Source: Gammaproteobacteria bacterium SG8_30 (GTDB lineage: Bacteria > Pseudomonadota > Gammaproteobacteria > Steroidobacterales > Steroidobacteraceae). From it: DNA of 43,500 nt. Shown here piece after piece: positions 7,340 through 14,924 of this stretch. The stretch is taken from positions 1-43,500 of the forward strand of contig LJNS01000006.1 of assembly GCA_001303245.1 (NCBI GenBank), given 5' to 3'. How positions within the stretch are numbered: the stretch's first letter is position 1; every line of letters starts with the position of its first letter. The position numbers and the translations under genes were made by a program. The notes under the pieces are model-generated. The model saw only the letters and a list, made by a program, of their open reading frames with translations. It searched no databases and had not been told where the DNA came from.

Positions 7340-8409
7340 CGACCGGGGAAGACACCTCGCCCTTGCGGGCAGGCGAAGGCCTCGATGTTGCTGCCCTTGC
7401 GCGCTACCTGGCCGAGACGATCGAGGGTCTCGTCGAGCCACTGACCGTGCGCCAGTTTCCCGCCGGGTTCTCGAACCTGACCTACCTGGTCCGGTCGGGT
7501 AGCTCGGAATGGGTATTGCGCCGCCCGCCGCACGGCACACGCCCGAGTTCGGGCCACGACATGGCACGCGAATTCCGTGTCCTCTCGGGCCTCCTGGGCC
7601 GCTACCCGTATGCGCCGGAACCCGTACTGCTGTGCGAGGACGTCTCCGTCATCGGGGCTCCTTTCTATCTGGCGCGCCGCATCCGCGGAGTCATCCTGCG
7701 ACGGGAGTATCCTCCCGGGCTGCCACCTTCGTCGACGCTGGTGCGTGCACAGCAGGAAGCGCTGGTGGATGCGCTCGCCGAACTCCATCGCGTGGACTTC
7801 GTGGAGGCGGGCCTGGCCTCGCTGGGGCAGCCGGTCGGCTACGTCGAGCGGCAGGTCCGGGGCTGGGGCAGCCGGTACGATCGTGCGCGCACTGACGATT
7901 CGCCTGACAGCGCCTCGCTGCTCGCCTGGCTTCAGGCAAACCGACCAGTCTCGGAGCACGCCGCAGCCCTCCTGCACAACGACTACAAGCTGGATAACGT
8001 CGTATTCGACGAGCGGGCGCCGGATCGACTGATCGGCGTGCTGGACTGGGAAATGGCGACGCTCGGTGATCCGCGCATGGACCTGGGTTGCTCCCTGGCG
8101 TACTGGATCGAGGCCGGGGATCCCGACTGGCTGGCCGCGACCCGAACCTTGCCGACGCACCTGCCCGGCTCGCTGACGAGATCGGAGGTGCTCGCGCGAT
8201 ACGAACGAGCCACGGGCCTGCCCCTGACGGACATGCGTTTCTTCCATGCATTCGGCCTGTTCCGGCTGGCGGTCATCGCCCAGCAGATCTACCTGCGGTT
8301 CGTGCGCGGCCAGACCCGGGATCAGCGTTTCGCGGTGCTCGGCCAGATGGTTCGGGCCCTGTTGCGCGCGGGCGAGCTCGTCGCTGCCGGGCGCTTCGGC
8401 CCGACCTGA
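7336..8409 (+). CDS. APH/ACAD10-11-type phosphotransferase (putative hydroxyacyl-CoA kinase)
   Basis: 357-residue member of the aminoglycoside phosphotransferase (APH) kinase fold. It has an N-terminal FPAGFSNLTYLV nucleotide loop, the catalytic loop LLHNDYKLDN with H214, D216 and N221, and the metal-binding LDWEMATLGDP with D237. This sequence style belongs to the phosphotransferases fused to or paired with acyl-CoA dehydrogenases (ACAD10/11, LvaA), rather than to antibiotic-resistance enzymes. The ATG overlaps the dehydrogenase stop. Likely role: ATP-dependent phosphorylation of a hydroxyl group on an acyl-CoA (for example 4-hydroxyacyl-CoA) before elimination and oxidation by its partner. 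The substrate is inferred, not shown. Confidence 0.88.
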   Translation: MTTGEDTSPLRAGEGLDVAALARYLAETIEGLVEPLTVRQFPAGFSNLTYLVRSGSSEWVLRRPPHGTRPSSGHDMAREFRVLSGLLGRYPYAPEPVLLCEDVSVIGAPFYLARRIRGVILRREYPPGLPPSSTLVRAQQEALVDALAELHRVDFVEAGLASLGQPVGYVERQVRGWGSRYDRARTDDSPDSASLLAWLQANRPVSEHAAALLHNDYKLDNVVFDERAPDRLIGVLDWEMATLGDPRMDLGCSLAYWIEAGDPDWLAATRTLPTHLPGSLTRSEVLARYERATGLPLTDMRFFHAFGLFRLAVIAQQIYLRFVRGQTRDQRFAVLGQMVRALLRAGELVAAGRFGPT

Positions 8410-8423
8410 CAGGGGCGAGGAGG

Positions 8424-9245
8424 TTGGAACAGGAACTGGTCGTACTGGCAGGCATCGTGGCCGCCGCCGGTGTCTTCGCAGGCTTGCTTGCGGGGCTCCT
8501 CGGCGTCGGGGGCGGGATCGTCATCGTTCCCGTGCTCGAGTTCGCCTTCGGGGTCGTCGGCGTACCCGAAGATCTCCGGATGCACCTTGCAGTCGGCACC
8601 TCTCTGGCCTCGATCGTGCCAACCGCCATCTCGTCCTCCCTGGCTCACCGGCGTCGAGATGGCATCGACGGTGCTGTGGCCCGGGCGTGGTCGGTCGCGA
8701 TAGCATTGGGGGCTGCATCGGGTGCCTGGCTGGCCTCCCGGGTCGGCGGCAGCGTGCTCGCGACCGTCTTCGCCGTGGTGGCGTTGGTCGTCGCCCTGCG
8801 GATGCTCACCGCCAGTGAAGTGCCTCGGCCCGTGTCGAGGGGCGACCCGGCCGCGCCGCGCTGGCTTCCGATACCCGTCGCGATCGGGGGCATATCCGCG
8901 ATGATGGGTATCGGTGGCGGCACGCTCAGCGTACCCGTGCTGTCGGCATTTGGGCTGCCCATTCACAGGGCCGTCGGCACCTCGGCGTGGTTCGGTTTCT
9001 GGATCGCCACGGCGGCCGCAACGGGCTTCGCCTGGCTCGGACGGGGTGTGAGCGGGTTGCCGCCCGGGAGCGTCGGTTACGTGAATCTCGTCACGCTGGC
9101 GGTCCTGCTTCCCACGACGGTGCTGACCGCTCCATGGGGTGCGCGGCTCGCACACAGCCTGAGCCGCCGGCAACTGCGCATCGCCTTCGGCGTGTTCCTG
9201 CTGATCACCGCGATCCGCATGCTGTACCGGGCGCTCTCGCTGTGA
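8424..9245 (+). CDS. TauE/SafE-family sulfite/anion exporter-like membrane protein
   Basis: Integral inner-membrane protein of about 273 residues with roughly eight hydrophobic segments. Two internally repeated glycine-rich motifs, GLLGVGGGIVIVPVLEF near residue 25 and AMMGIGGGTLSVPVLSAF near residue 160, mark the duplicated TauE/SafE (DUF81) fold. The listed start is a TTG at 8424 with AGGGG eight bases upstream; a GTG at 8457 would remove 11 residues and is also possible. It follows the kinase gene by 14 bp and is probably in the same operon. Family members move sulfite, sulfonates or other organic anions; the cargo here is unknown. Confidence 0.88.
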   Translation: MEQELVVLAGIVAAAGVFAGLLAGLLGVGGGIVIVPVLEFAFGVVGVPEDLRMHLAVGTSLASIVPTAISSSLAHRRRDGIDGAVARAWSVAIALGAASGAWLASRVGGSVLATVFAVVALVVALRMLTASEVPRPVSRGDPAAPRWLPIPVAIGGISAMMGIGGGTLSVPVLSAFGLPIHRAVGTSAWFGFWIATAAATGFAWLGRGVSGLPPGSVGYVNLVTLAVLLPTTVLTAPWGARLAHSLSRRQLRIAFGVFLLITAIRMLYRALSL

Positions 9246-9288
9246 GATTCACCTGGCGTTCAGGCTTCCCGGGCGAGGCTATCGGCTG

Positions 9289-9318
9289 AAGACAGGCCGT
9301 CGGGGACGGCAGTACACT
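9289..9318 (+). promoter_or_regulatory. Weak sigma70-like promoter candidate before the six-cysteine protein
   Basis: AAGACA (9289-9294) and TACACT (9313-9318) are separated by 18 bp and lie 37 bp upstream of the ATG at 9356. The -35 match is poor. Confidence 0.35.
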
Positions 9319-9355
9319 CGCGCCAAGGGGCTTCACGGTAACGGAGGGAGGTCGC

Positions 9356-9586
9356 ATGCCATCGAGACACGTCCGCCTGTCGGCTCTACGACTGTCCCTG
9401 TCCCTTGCGTTGTTGGCGGCGGGAACGCCGGCCCTCGCGTCGGAAGCGACTCCGCAGGCCGACGAGCAGTGCGTCATGCAGTGCGACGAGGCCTCCGACC
9501 GGTGCATGGCGGAAGCGGGCGCGGACGAGAAGAAGCAACAGGCCTGCGACGACGCGTACGCCGAGTGTCTCGAGCGCTGTAAGTAG
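9356..9586 (+). CDS. Small secreted protein with six symmetrically spaced cysteines
   Basis: 76-residue protein with a strong GGAGGGAGG ribosome site. Residues 1-28 are a Sec signal peptide (basic N-region, LSLSLALLAAG core, cleavage after ALA). The mature part is about 48 residues, acidic and helix-prone, with cysteines at 39, 43, 50, 64, 71 and 75. Their spacing is C-x3-C-x6-C-x13-C-x6-C-x3-C, exactly the same read from either end. This suggests a two-helix hairpin held by disulfides, or a metal/redox site, in the periplasm. I do not recognise the family. It lies 110 bp after the TauE-type gene and ends 18 bp before the DUF62 gene. Confidence 0.8.
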   Translation: MPSRHVRLSALRLSLSLALLAAGTPALASEATPQADEQCVMQCDEASDRCMAEAGADEKKQQACDDAYAECLERCK

Positions 9587-9604
9587 CTGAGCAGCCAGCC
9601 TCTC

Positions 9605-10438
9605 GTGCCCGAAGAACGACCTGGAGGTGGGGCACAGCCGGTCGTGACCCTCACGACGGACTTCGGCCTGAGTCAGCCCTTCGTGGCGCTGATGAAGGCG
9701 GTCATCCATCGCCGCTGCCCGGACGCCCGGGTGGTCGACCTGACCCACGACGTTGCGCCCTTCGCCGTGGCCGAGGGCGGCTTCTGGCTGGAGCGCTGTC
9801 ACGGCTATTTCCCGCCAGGCAGCCTCCACGTTGCGGTCGTGGACCCGGGTGTCGGCTCTTCCCGGCCGATCGTGGCACTCGAGTGGGCCGGGCACGTGTT
9901 CCTGGCACCGGACAACGGCCTCCTCGGACGGCTTGCCCGACGGCCGGGCGCGCGGGCGCGCCGGGTCACGGATGAGGTCCTGGCGCGGCACGGGCTGCCG
10001 CAGGTCAGCGCGACCTTCCACGGACGCGACCTGTTCGCGCCGCTGGCAGGCGACCTGGCGGCGGGCCGGCTGACCTGTGCGGATCTCGGACCGACGGTGG
10101 CCGATGTCCGGCCGTCACCTGTAGAAGCGGCTTCGCGGGAGGGCTCCACGTGGCGTGGCGAGGTCGTGCTGGTCGATCATTTTGGTAATTGTTTCAGTAA
10201 TGTGGAGCTCTTTCCTGATTCCGTATCGAGAATTAGAGAGGCCCGCTTCGGCAGCCGACGGTTGCCTGTCGTACGGACCTACTCTGACCGGCCAGCAGGC
10301 AGCGTCGTGGCGCTCGTCAACGCCTTCGGCGTGCTGGAGGCCGCCTGCGTCCAGGGCCGGGCCGACGCCGTGCTCGGACTGGCGGTCGGAAGCCCTGTCG
10401 AGGTGCTCGTCGTACCTTCGCCCGGAGGGTTCCCGTAG
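9605..10438 (+). CDS. SAM hydroxide adenosyltransferase / DUF62 (chlorinase-fluorinase superfamily)
   Basis: About 277 residues. Motifs in order are TLTTDFGLSQPFVALMKAVI, the DLTHDV segment, VVDPGVGSSR, LAPDNGLL, FHGRDLFAPLAGDLA and VDHFGNCFSNVEL. These define the DUF62 family, whose characterised members hydrolyse S-adenosylmethionine to adenosine and methionine, in contrast to halogenating relatives. The listed GTG at 9605 lacks a good ribosome site; a GTG at 9644 (13 codons later) lies behind GGAGGTGGGG and would begin MTLTTDFG, closer to the usual family start. A stretch at about 10175-10245 is noticeably AT-rich and codes for the conserved DHFGN motif. Confidence 0.92.
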   Translation: MPEERPGGGAQPVVTLTTDFGLSQPFVALMKAVIHRRCPDARVVDLTHDVAPFAVAEGGFWLERCHGYFPPGSLHVAVVDPGVGSSRPIVALEWAGHVFLAPDNGLLGRLARRPGARARRVTDEVLARHGLPQVSATFHGRDLFAPLAGDLAAGRLTCADLGPTVADVRPSPVEAASREGSTWRGEVVLVDHFGNCFSNVELFPDSVSRIREARFGSRRLPVVRTYSDRPAGSVVALVNAFGVLEAACVQGRADAVLGLAVGSPVEVLVVPSPGGFP

Positions 10439-10452
10439 GACGCGGGAAACAG

Positions 10453-10480
10453 TTGATCTGGCCAGCGGTTGGTATATATT
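10453..10480 (+). promoter_or_regulatory. Sigma70-type promoter
   Basis: TTGATC (10453-10458), a 16-bp spacer and TATATT (10475-10480) lie 65 bp upstream of the small gene at 10545. Both boxes are close to consensus and stand out from the GC-rich background. Confidence 0.7.
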
Positions 10481-10544
10481 CCGACGCCCGGAACGCGGCA
10501 GCCTGGGGCACGCAGGCATCTGAGTCGACACGGATTTTCCGCGG

Positions 10545-10754
10545 ATGAGCAATCGCGACGAGTTCAGCCTGGACGACGAGTTCGGAAGGGACGGGGAGGA
10601 CGACTCCGACCGGTTCATCGTCATTCCCGATGGCAAGAAGAAGATGGCTGGCCGGAAGCCCTCCCAGGCTGCCTGGAGCAGGCTCGAGGACGTGCTGGCC
10701 GAGCGCCGCCTCAAGCGCGAACTGAGCGACTACCTCGACGCGGACGACGCCTGA
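10545..10754 (+). CDS. Small charged protein of unknown function (PA3496-like?)
   Basis: 69-residue protein. It has an acidic N-terminal third (DEFSLDDEFGRDGEDDSD), a central IPDGKKKMAGRKPSQ basic patch and a C-terminal helix (WSRLEDVLAERRLKRELSDYLDADDA). The closing ERRLKRELSDYLDAD pattern resembles the short PA3496-type proteins of gammaproteobacteria, but this is an impression by eye. There is no signal peptide or membrane segment, so it should be cytoplasmic. It has its own good promoter (10453-10480). A hairpin-rich gap separates it from lysAC. Confidence 0.65.
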   Translation: MSNRDEFSLDDEFGRDGEDDSDRFIVIPDGKKKMAGRKPSQAAWSRLEDVLAERRLKRELSDYLDADDA

Positions 10755-10777
10755 CAGGCGGGCCCGGCCCGAGTCAC

Positions 10778-10811
10778 GCCGCTCGTGCGGACGAGCGTAC
10801 GGGCGAGCGGC
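10778..10811 (+). promoter_or_regulatory. Alternative hairpins upstream of lysAC
   Basis: GCCGCTCG (10778-10785) pairs perfectly with CGAGCGGC (10804-10811). A mutually exclusive inner hairpin GCTCGT (10781-10786) GCGG ACGAGC (10791-10796) uses the same 5' strand. No T-run follows either. The pair could end the small upstream transcript weakly or act as a switchable leader for lysAC. I do not recognise a lysine riboswitch. Confidence 0.4.
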
Positions 10812-10889
10812 GACACGCAGACGGGACATGACTCGCGCTGCAGTGCACAATCTCCCTTTGCCTGAAGTCGACCGCCAGGAGAGCGATCG

Positions 10890-13475
10890 ATGGTCCTGAC
10901 GCGCGGTACCCCGTGGGTGGTGCTCAAGTTCGGTGGCACGAGCGTTTCCTCGCGCCAGAACTGGGACCACATCGAGGGCATCGTCCGCACGCGCCTCGAT
11001 GCCGGAGAGGCCCCGGTCATCGTGCACTCCGCGCTCTCGGGCATCACCGATACGCTCGAGGCTCTGCTCCGTGAAGCCCTCGAGGGCCGGCACGCGGAAG
11101 TGCTGGCCCGGATCCGGGAGCGTCACGTAACCCTCGCCGAGGCACTCGAAGTCGAGGTTCCCCGGCACCTGCTCGAGCACCTCGCGGACCTGGAGAAGAT
11201 CGCAGGCGGCATCGCCCTCGTGGGGGAGGTCAGCGACCGGGTGCGTGCCCGGGTGATGGCCGCGGGGGAACTGATGGCGACGGAACTTGGCGCGGCGTTC
11301 CTGAACTCCCGTGGGACTCCCACCACGCTCGTGGACGCCCGCCAGATCCTGCGGGCCGAAGGACGGGTCGGCGTCACCGATCGCGCCTCCCTGCTGGCAG
11401 CCACCTGCAACTTCGATCCGGACCCGGACCTGAGCGAGGGGCTGGCCCGCCACGGCACCGTCATCCTGACCCAGGGATTCGTCGCCTCGAACGAGCAGGG
11501 GCAGACGGTCCTGCTCGGCAGGGGCGGTTCGGACACCTCGGCGGCCTACGTCGCCGCGAAACTGGCGGCTGCGCGCCTGGAGATCTGGACGGACGTTCCG
11601 GGGCTGTTCAGCGCGAACCCGCGGGCCGTGCCCTCGGCCCGACTACTGAAATCCCTGCACTACGACGAGGCGCAGGAGATCGCAACGAACGGGGCCAAGG
11701 TCCTGCACCCTCGTTGCATCATGCCGGTCCGGCGCCACCGGATCCCGCTGCACGTCTACGCGACACAGAGTCCCTCTACACCCGGCACCGTGATCAGTGC
11801 TGGACCCGCCGACAGCGGCGCCCAGGTCAAGGCGATCGCCATCCGCAAGGGCATCACGCTGGTGTCGATGGACAGCCCAGGGATGTGGCACCAGGTGGGC
11901 TTTCTCGCCGATGCTTTCCAGGTGTTCAAGCAGCATGGCCTGTCGGTCGACCTCGTCTCGACGTCCGAGACGAACGTGACCGTCACGCTCGATCCCCAGG
12001 CCAACACCCTCGACCAGGCAGTGCTCGCCGCCCTCGTGTCCGACCTGTCGGAGTTGTGCCGGGTTCAGATCATCGGTCCTTGCGCGTCGCTGTCGCTGCT
12101 CGGCCGCAACATCCGCGCCATCATCCACCAGCTCGGCGAGGCGTTCGAACTGTTCGAGGAGTACAAGATCTACCTCGTCAGCCAGGCGGCCAACGACCTG
12201 AACTTCACGTTCGTCATCGACGAGGCACAGGGCGACCGCCTCGTCTCCCAGCTTCACGACCTGCTCATCCGGGCTACCGAGGACGACCCGGTCATGGGTC
12301 CGACTTGGGAACAGCTCTATGCGCCGCAGAAGTTCGCCCGCGAGGCGCGCCCCTGGTGGCGGGAGCGCCGCGAGGACCTGCTGGCCACGCTCGGCGACGC
12401 CGATGCTGCCTACGTCTACGACCTGGCTACCATCGAGGCCCAGGCCAGCCGCCTGGCCGGCATGCGCTCGCTTTCGCGGGCGCTCTATGCCATCAAGGCC
12501 AATTCCAACGCGGGGGTGCTTCGGGAAGTGGCGAAGGCCGGCCTTTCCTTCGAGTGCGTCTCGCGTTCCGAAGTGGAGCGAGTACTCCAGGTCGTGCCCG
12601 GCCTCGACCGGGACCGCATCCTGTTCACGCCCAACTTCGCCCCCCGCGCCGAGTATGCCTGGGCGCTCGCGGAGGGAATCCGGCTGACCATCGACAACCT
12701 CTACGTCCTGCGGGCGTGGCCCGAACTCTTCGGCGACCGGGACCTGCTGGTCCGTATCGACACGGGTCTCGGCCACGGGCATCACCAGCACGTGCGCACG
12801 GCCGGAGTGCACTCCAAGTTCGGTGTACCGCTGTTCGAGATCGGCGATCTGGTCACCGCCGTAGACGATGCCCGGGCCCGGGTCGTGGGTCTGCACGCGC
12901 ACACCGGCAGCGGCAACTTCGACGTCCAGATGTGGATCGACACCGCGAAGACGCTGGCCGACGTGGCCAGGCACTTCCCGGCCGTCCGGTCCCTAGACCT
13001 CGGCGGCGGGCTCGGCGTGCCGGACCGGCCGGGACGGCCGCCGCTCGACCTCGCGGAGCTCGACGCTGTGCTAGGGCGCTTCCGCGAGTCGTTCCCTCAA
13101 TACGAGCTATGGCTGGAGCCCGGCCGATACCTCGTGGCCACCGCGGGCGTGCTGCTCGCACGGGTCACTCAGCTCAAAGGCAAGGGAGCGGTGCGCTACG
13201 TCGGCATCGCCACCGGGATGAATTCCCTCATCCGTCCCGCGCTCTATGGCGCCTACCACGAGATCGTGAACCTGACCCGGCTCGGGTCGCCGGCCGAGCA
13301 GCTATTCACCGTGGTGGGCCCCATCTGTGAAACCGGGGACGTCCTGGCGCATGACCGACTCATGCCTTGGAGCGAGGAGGGCGACGTGCTGCTGCTGGCC
13401 AATGCGGGTGCCTACGGCTATGTCATGAGTTCGCGGTACAACCTGCGCGAGCCGGCCCGGGAAATCGTGATCTGA
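10890..13475 (+). CDS. lysAC: Bifunctional aspartate kinase / diaminopimelate decarboxylase
   Basis: 861-residue fusion covering the first and last steps of lysine biosynthesis: aspartate to aspartyl-4-phosphate and meso-diaminopimelate to lysine. Residues 1 to about 460 are the aspartokinase, with K13 in KFGGTSV, the GRGGSDTSA substrate segment near 211-219 and two ACT-type regulatory repeats (VGFLADAFQVFKQHGLSVDLVSTSETNVTVTLD). Residues from about 485 are the PLP decarboxylase, with PLP lysine K536 in YAIKANSN, HTGSGNFD, LGGGLG, EPGRYLVATAG and CETGDVLA. Such fusions are known from Xanthomonas and relatives. AGGAGAG lies upstream of the ATG. The ACT domains imply feedback inhibition, probably by lysine. 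Confidence 0.96.
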   Translation: MVLTRGTPWVVLKFGGTSVSSRQNWDHIEGIVRTRLDAGEAPVIVHSALSGITDTLEALLREALEGRHAEVLARIRERHVTLAEALEVEVPRHLLEHLADLEKIAGGIALVGEVSDRVRARVMAAGELMATELGAAFLNSRGTPTTLVDARQILRAEGRVGVTDRASLLAATCNFDPDPDLSEGLARHGTVILTQGFVASNEQGQTVLLGRGGSDTSAAYVAAKLAAARLEIWTDVPGLFSANPRAVPSARLLKSLHYDEAQEIATNGAKVLHPRCIMPVRRHRIPLHVYATQSPSTPGTVISAGPADSGAQVKAIAIRKGITLVSMDSPGMWHQVGFLADAFQVFKQHGLSVDLVSTSETNVTVTLDPQANTLDQAVLAALVSDLSELCRVQIIGPCASLSLLGRNIRAIIHQLGEAFELFEEYKIYLVSQAANDLNFTFVIDEAQGDRLVSQLHDLLIRATEDDPVMGPTWEQLYAPQKFAREARPWWRERREDLLATLGDADAAYVYDLATIEAQASRLAGMRSLSRALYAIKANSNAGVLREVAKAGLSFECVSRSEVERVLQVVPGLDRDRILFTPNFAPRAEYAWALAEGIRLTIDNLYVLRAWPELFGDRDLLVRIDTGLGHGHHQHVRTAGVHSKFGVPLFEIGDLVTAVDDARARVVGLHAHTGSGNFDVQMWIDTAKTLADVARHFPAVRSLDLGGGLGVPDRPGRPPLDLAELDAVLGRFRESFPQYELWLEPGRYLVATAGVLLARVTQLKGKGAVRYVGIATGMNSLIRPALYGAYHEIVNLTRLGSPAEQLFTVVGPICETGDVLAHDRLMPWSEEGDVLLLANAGAYGYVMSSRYNLREPAREIVI

Positions 13476-14683
13476 CCGGCCTCCCTCAAAGCGGGAATGG
13501 GCTGTTCCTCGCGCGGGGAGCCCTGCCCCGTACCGTCATCGTCCTCGGTCTCGTCTCGCTGGCAAACGACGCGGCGAGCGAAATGATCACGCCCTTGCTG
13601 CCGGTGCTGCTGACCGCGACACTCGGCGCTGGCCCGGCGATCGTCGGCCTGGTCGAGGGCGTGGCGGAGGCCACGGCGAGCGTTCTCAAGGTGTTCTCGG
13701 GAAGGCTCGCCGACCGGGGTTTCGGTGCACGGCGCCTGGTGCTCGGCGGCTACGGTGCCTCGAACCTCGCGCGGCCGGCGATCGGCCTCGCCCTCGGGTG
13801 GACCTGGGTGCTCGGGCTGCGGTTCCTGGATCGTTTGGGTAAGGGTCTGCGGACGGCGCCGCGGGACGCGATGATCGCCGCGGCCGTGTCGCCCGGCCTG
13901 CGCGGCCGGGCTTTCGGATTTCACCGGGCCATGGACCATGCCGGCGCGGTGCTCGGCCCGTTGCTGGCTTTCGGGCTGCTGGCGATGGGCTGCTCCGTTC
14001 CGCAGGTGTTCGCCTGGTCCCTGGTGCCCGGGCTGGTCGTCCTGGCGCTGATCTGGAAGGGCCTCGAGCCCGACGAGCCGGCCAAGCCGATTCGGCCCCC
14101 GCCGATTGCGCTGCGGTCGCTCGACCCGCGTCTCAGGGGCCTGATCGGCGCGGCCGGCTTGCTGTCGTTGAGCGCGCTGCCAGAGGTGCTGATGGTGCTC
14201 TGGGCGACTTCCGGCGGGCTACCGGTCACGGGCGTGCCGCTGCTCTGGGCCGCAGCGAGCCTGGCCAAGATGGCCGTCGTCGTACCGGCAGGCGCCCTGA
14301 CCGACCGCCTCGGTCCCGTGCCGGTGCTCCTGGGGGGATGGTCCCTGCGCATCGTACTGCTGGTCGGGCTGGCAGTGACCGCGCCCGGTGCCACCGGGAT
14401 CTGGGCCGGGTTCATCGCCTATTCGGTTGCGCTGGCACTGACCGAGGCACCGGAGCGATCCCTGATCGGGGACGCGGCGCCGGCCGCGCTTCGCGGTACG
14501 GCATTCGGCGTGTACCACCTCGCCATCGGGCTCTTCGCGCTGCCGGGAGCAGTGCTGCTCGGCCTGTTATGGGAGCACGCAGGCTCCCGCGCGGCGTTCC
14601 TGGCGGCGGCGGGGCTGACCGCCGTCGCGGCCGGCCTGATGTTGTTCTCGGCTGGCCGACCCGCGGGCAGAACGAGCGGGTGA
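13472..14683 (+). CDS. MFS transporter (start codon uncertain)
   Basis: Major facilitator superfamily protein of about 400 residues with twelve hydrophobic segments. The N-terminal VSLANDAASEMITPLLPVLL, the loop RLADRGFGARRLVLGG and RFLDRLGKGLRTAPRDAMIA place it in the EmrD/UMF1-like group annotated as generic MFS exporters. The substrate is unknown. No ATG, GTG or TTG lies between the lysAC stop and TM1: the listed boundary is a CTG that overlaps the lysAC stop (CTGA), the next candidate is CTG 13502, and the only standard upstream codon is TTG 13367 deep inside lysAC. An out-of-frame ATG at 13497 leaves open a one-base error. Confidence 0.85.
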   Translation: MTGLPQSGNGLFLARGALPRTVIVLGLVSLANDAASEMITPLLPVLLTATLGAGPAIVGLVEGVAEATASVLKVFSGRLADRGFGARRLVLGGYGASNLARPAIGLALGWTWVLGLRFLDRLGKGLRTAPRDAMIAAAVSPGLRGRAFGFHRAMDHAGAVLGPLLAFGLLAMGCSVPQVFAWSLVPGLVVLALIWKGLEPDEPAKPIRPPPIALRSLDPRLRGLIGAAGLLSLSALPEVLMVLWATSGGLPVTGVPLLWAAASLAKMAVVVPAGALTDRLGPVPVLLGGWSLRIVLLVGLAVTAPGATGIWAGFIAYSVALALTEAPERSLIGDAAPAALRGTAFGVYHLAIGLFALPGAVLLGLLWEHAGSRAAFLAAAGLTAVAAGLMLFSAGRPAGRTSG

Positions 14684-14695
14684 CAGGCGATACGA

Positions 14696-14923
14696 TCAGT
14701 CGGCGCGCGGCTCCTCGGGAGGGCGCGCCGGACCCTCGCCGGCGTCGTCCTCCCGACGCCTTCGCCAGGCCGCGAACAGGAGGGTCAGCATCCCGAGCAG
14801 CAATTCGTCGAGGAATGGCAGGGGATCGGGGACGACCAGGCTCGCGACGAAGAGCAGCGCGGTCACGACGAGCAGCCAGGGGAAGCGCAGTCGCGAGGCG
14901 AGTCCGAGCAGGGTCGCCCGCAT
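14696..14923 (-). CDS. Small two-helix membrane protein, DUF6116-like
   Basis: 75 residues. It begins MRATLLGLASRLRFPWLLVVTALLFVASLVVPDPLPFLDELLLGMLTLLFAAW, giving two hydrophobic helices joined by a VPDPLPFLDE turn, followed by a charged tail. The RLRFP...VPDPLPFxDE pattern matches the DUF6116 family of short membrane proteins found near xanthomonad his genes, as I recall them. The ATG is one base past the hisIE stop, so it is the last gene of the his operon. Function unknown. Confidence 0.75.
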   Translation of the reverse strand: MRATLLGLASRLRFPWLLVVTALLFVASLVVPDPLPFLDELLLGMLTLLFAAWRRRREDDAGEGPARPPEEPRAD

Positions 14924-14924
14924 C

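Noticed and set aside
7336..8409. Aminoglycoside-resistance kinase
   Set aside because: APH fold but coupled to an ACAD10/11-like dehydrogenase and with the motif style of metabolic phosphotransferases.
9605..10438. Fluorinase or chlorinase
   Set aside because: The superfamily matches, but no halogenated-metabolite genes are nearby and the common bacterial members hydrolyse SAM; a halogenase role is unsupported.
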